From: an uncultured Nitrospinaceae bacterium
Lineage (GTDB): Bacteria; Nitrospinota; Nitrospinia; Nitrospinales; VA-1
Length of the DNA stretch: 5,939 nucleotides
Direction of reading: 5' to 3'
NCBI GenBank assembly: GCA_938073925.1
Contig: CALJGH010000132.1
Coordinates: 1-5,939, forward strand
Each line of letters begins with the position of its first letter. Within the stretch, counting starts at the first letter, position 1. The notes beneath the pieces were generated by a model. That model ran no database searches. It was not told where the DNA came from and worked only from the letters and a program-made list of their open reading frames with translations. The position numbers were made by a program, and so were the translations under genes. Positions 5,080 to 5,939 of this stretch are shown here, piece after piece.

Positions 5080-5939
5080 TCAGGTGTATTTTCGTTATCT
5101 ACCATGGTTGAGGTTTCACCCCATTTTCTTATTTGCATACGCACTGTCATTGAATCGGGATGCTGGGTTTCTTCGTAAATTTTTAAGACTTCATTTGCGC
5201 GTTCACTGGCTTCGGTAAATTTTTCCTGATTGCCTAATCCGAGACATATTTTCCAAAGCGCTTCCCCTTCCAACTCTCGACTGCCGATTTTTTTCGATAA
5301 TTCTAAGGCATCTTCAAAGTAAATTGCTGCTTGATCATTTTCATTGTTTCCTTGATGCGTATTCTCCAGTTGTATTAATAGCCCGCCTTCTCCGTGCATT
5401 TCCTTGTTTTTCTGTGCCGAGAGCAAACCATTTTCGAGATAGACAAGGGTTTTTGCCATTTCATCGAGCTCAAGAAAAGTTTTACCCAGCATGTTCAACA
5501 AATGAACCTGTTTTGATTTATCGTATTTTTTGTTTTGCCATTTCAAGAGTTTAATCACCATAATCAATGGCTTTTTGAAAGTCGCCGATTTGGTTGTTTG
5601 CTTCTCCCCATTTTTCTAAGATGTCCATCTCCTCCGATTTTTCTCCTGCCGCCTGGGTTAATTTAAGATCTTGTTCTAGAAACTCTATCGCGCGTTTATA
5701 TTTTTTAAGCGAGGCAGGCTACACTAAATATCGGAGGGCTGTTTTCTCTCCCTGAATATCGCCGGTTTTTTTGCAAAGGGAGAGTGCGCGCTCCATAAAA
5801 TCAAATACTCCTTGCGGCTCGTTCAACCTGTTATATTCTGGCCTCGGATTTAAGAGATGCATACGTTCAGCTTCTTTATTATCCAGTTGATGAGATGCAG
5901 ACAAAGCCGCTTCAAACCAGCGGATGGTTTCGGCAGGAG
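5076..5939 (-). pseudogene. Broken TPR-repeat protein gene, 5' end beyond window
   Basis: The minus strand encodes about seven tetratricopeptide units with a near-exact 40-residue period, running to the end at 5076. Each unit has a leucine or equivalent at its tenth position (for example FEDALELSKKIG, MERALSLCKKTG, LEQDLKLTQAAG). Such repeats form helical scaffolds for protein-protein contact; the partner is unknown. The frame from the right edge is interrupted by TAG at 5721-5719 and TAA at 5553-5551. It then shifts by one base at an A6 run (T6 on the plus strand, 5526-5531). Removing one A restores an exact 40-residue unit. The downstream 140 or so residues read cleanly to the TAA at 5078-5076 after a last unit and a short acidic tail. 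The stretch from TTG 5567 is open, but its first residues (MIMVIKLLKWQNKK) are off-frame and not TPR-like, so it is not treated as a separate gene. No signal peptide can be judged, because the start lies outside the window. Sequencing error could explain the A6 shift but not easily both stops. Confidence 0.78.

Noticed and set aside
5324..5554. Plus-strand frame of 76 codons over the TPR gene
   Set aside because: It lies opposite clear TPR repeats and shows no recognisable domain; a shadow frame.
5076..5567. Separate intact 163-residue TPR gene starting at TTG 5567
   Set aside because: It begins in the middle of a repeat unit in the wrong frame, with no ribosome site. The 40-residue ladder continues upstream in another frame, so it is the downstream part of a broken gene.

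Overview
The window is moderately AT-rich bacterial DNA. The type II secretion accessory pair GspA/GspB (also called ExeA/ExeB) points to a Gram-negative host with an outer membrane. The separate-subunit (alpha2beta2-type) glycyl-tRNA synthetase alpha chain and the YacG zinc protein fit that. The GlyQ sequence is compatible with a deep-branching proteobacterial-like or Nitrospinota-like lineage, but nothing here fixes the taxon.

Layout from left to right: (1) 1-238 holds no gene I can support, only a possible terminator for the next gene. (2) yacG lies on the minus strand at 239-421. (3) A 365-base divergent intergenic region (422-786) carries a good candidate promoter for yacG, a candidate promoter for the gsp genes, and short direct repeats. 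(4) On the plus strand, gspA (787-2865) and gspB (2886-3662) are separated by 20 bases and look like one operon. (5) A hypothetical 112-residue or shorter protein (3716-4054) has an uncertain start. (6) A 149-base spacer contains a perfect 14-bp palindrome and a strong GC-rich hairpin. (7) glyQ (4204-5079) lies on the plus strand, without a visible ribosome binding site and without glyS next to it. (8) A minus-strand gene for a TPR protein with 40-residue repeats enters from the right edge. Two in-frame stops and one frameshift break it, and its final stop codon overlaps that of glyQ.

How the genes work together: GspA (an AAA+ ATPase with a periplasmic peptidoglycan-binding tail) and GspB (a TonB-like membrane protein) form an inner-membrane complex in known systems. 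That complex helps the secretin of the type II secretion system pass and assemble through the cell wall. No other secretion gene is in the window. The most unusual gene is gspA: its N-terminus carries a J-domain-like module (about residues 8-78) that has lost the HPD motif and is fused ahead of the ATPase. yacG, glyQ and the TPR gene are functionally unrelated to the pair. I see no mobile element, CRISPR array, tRNA or rRNA.
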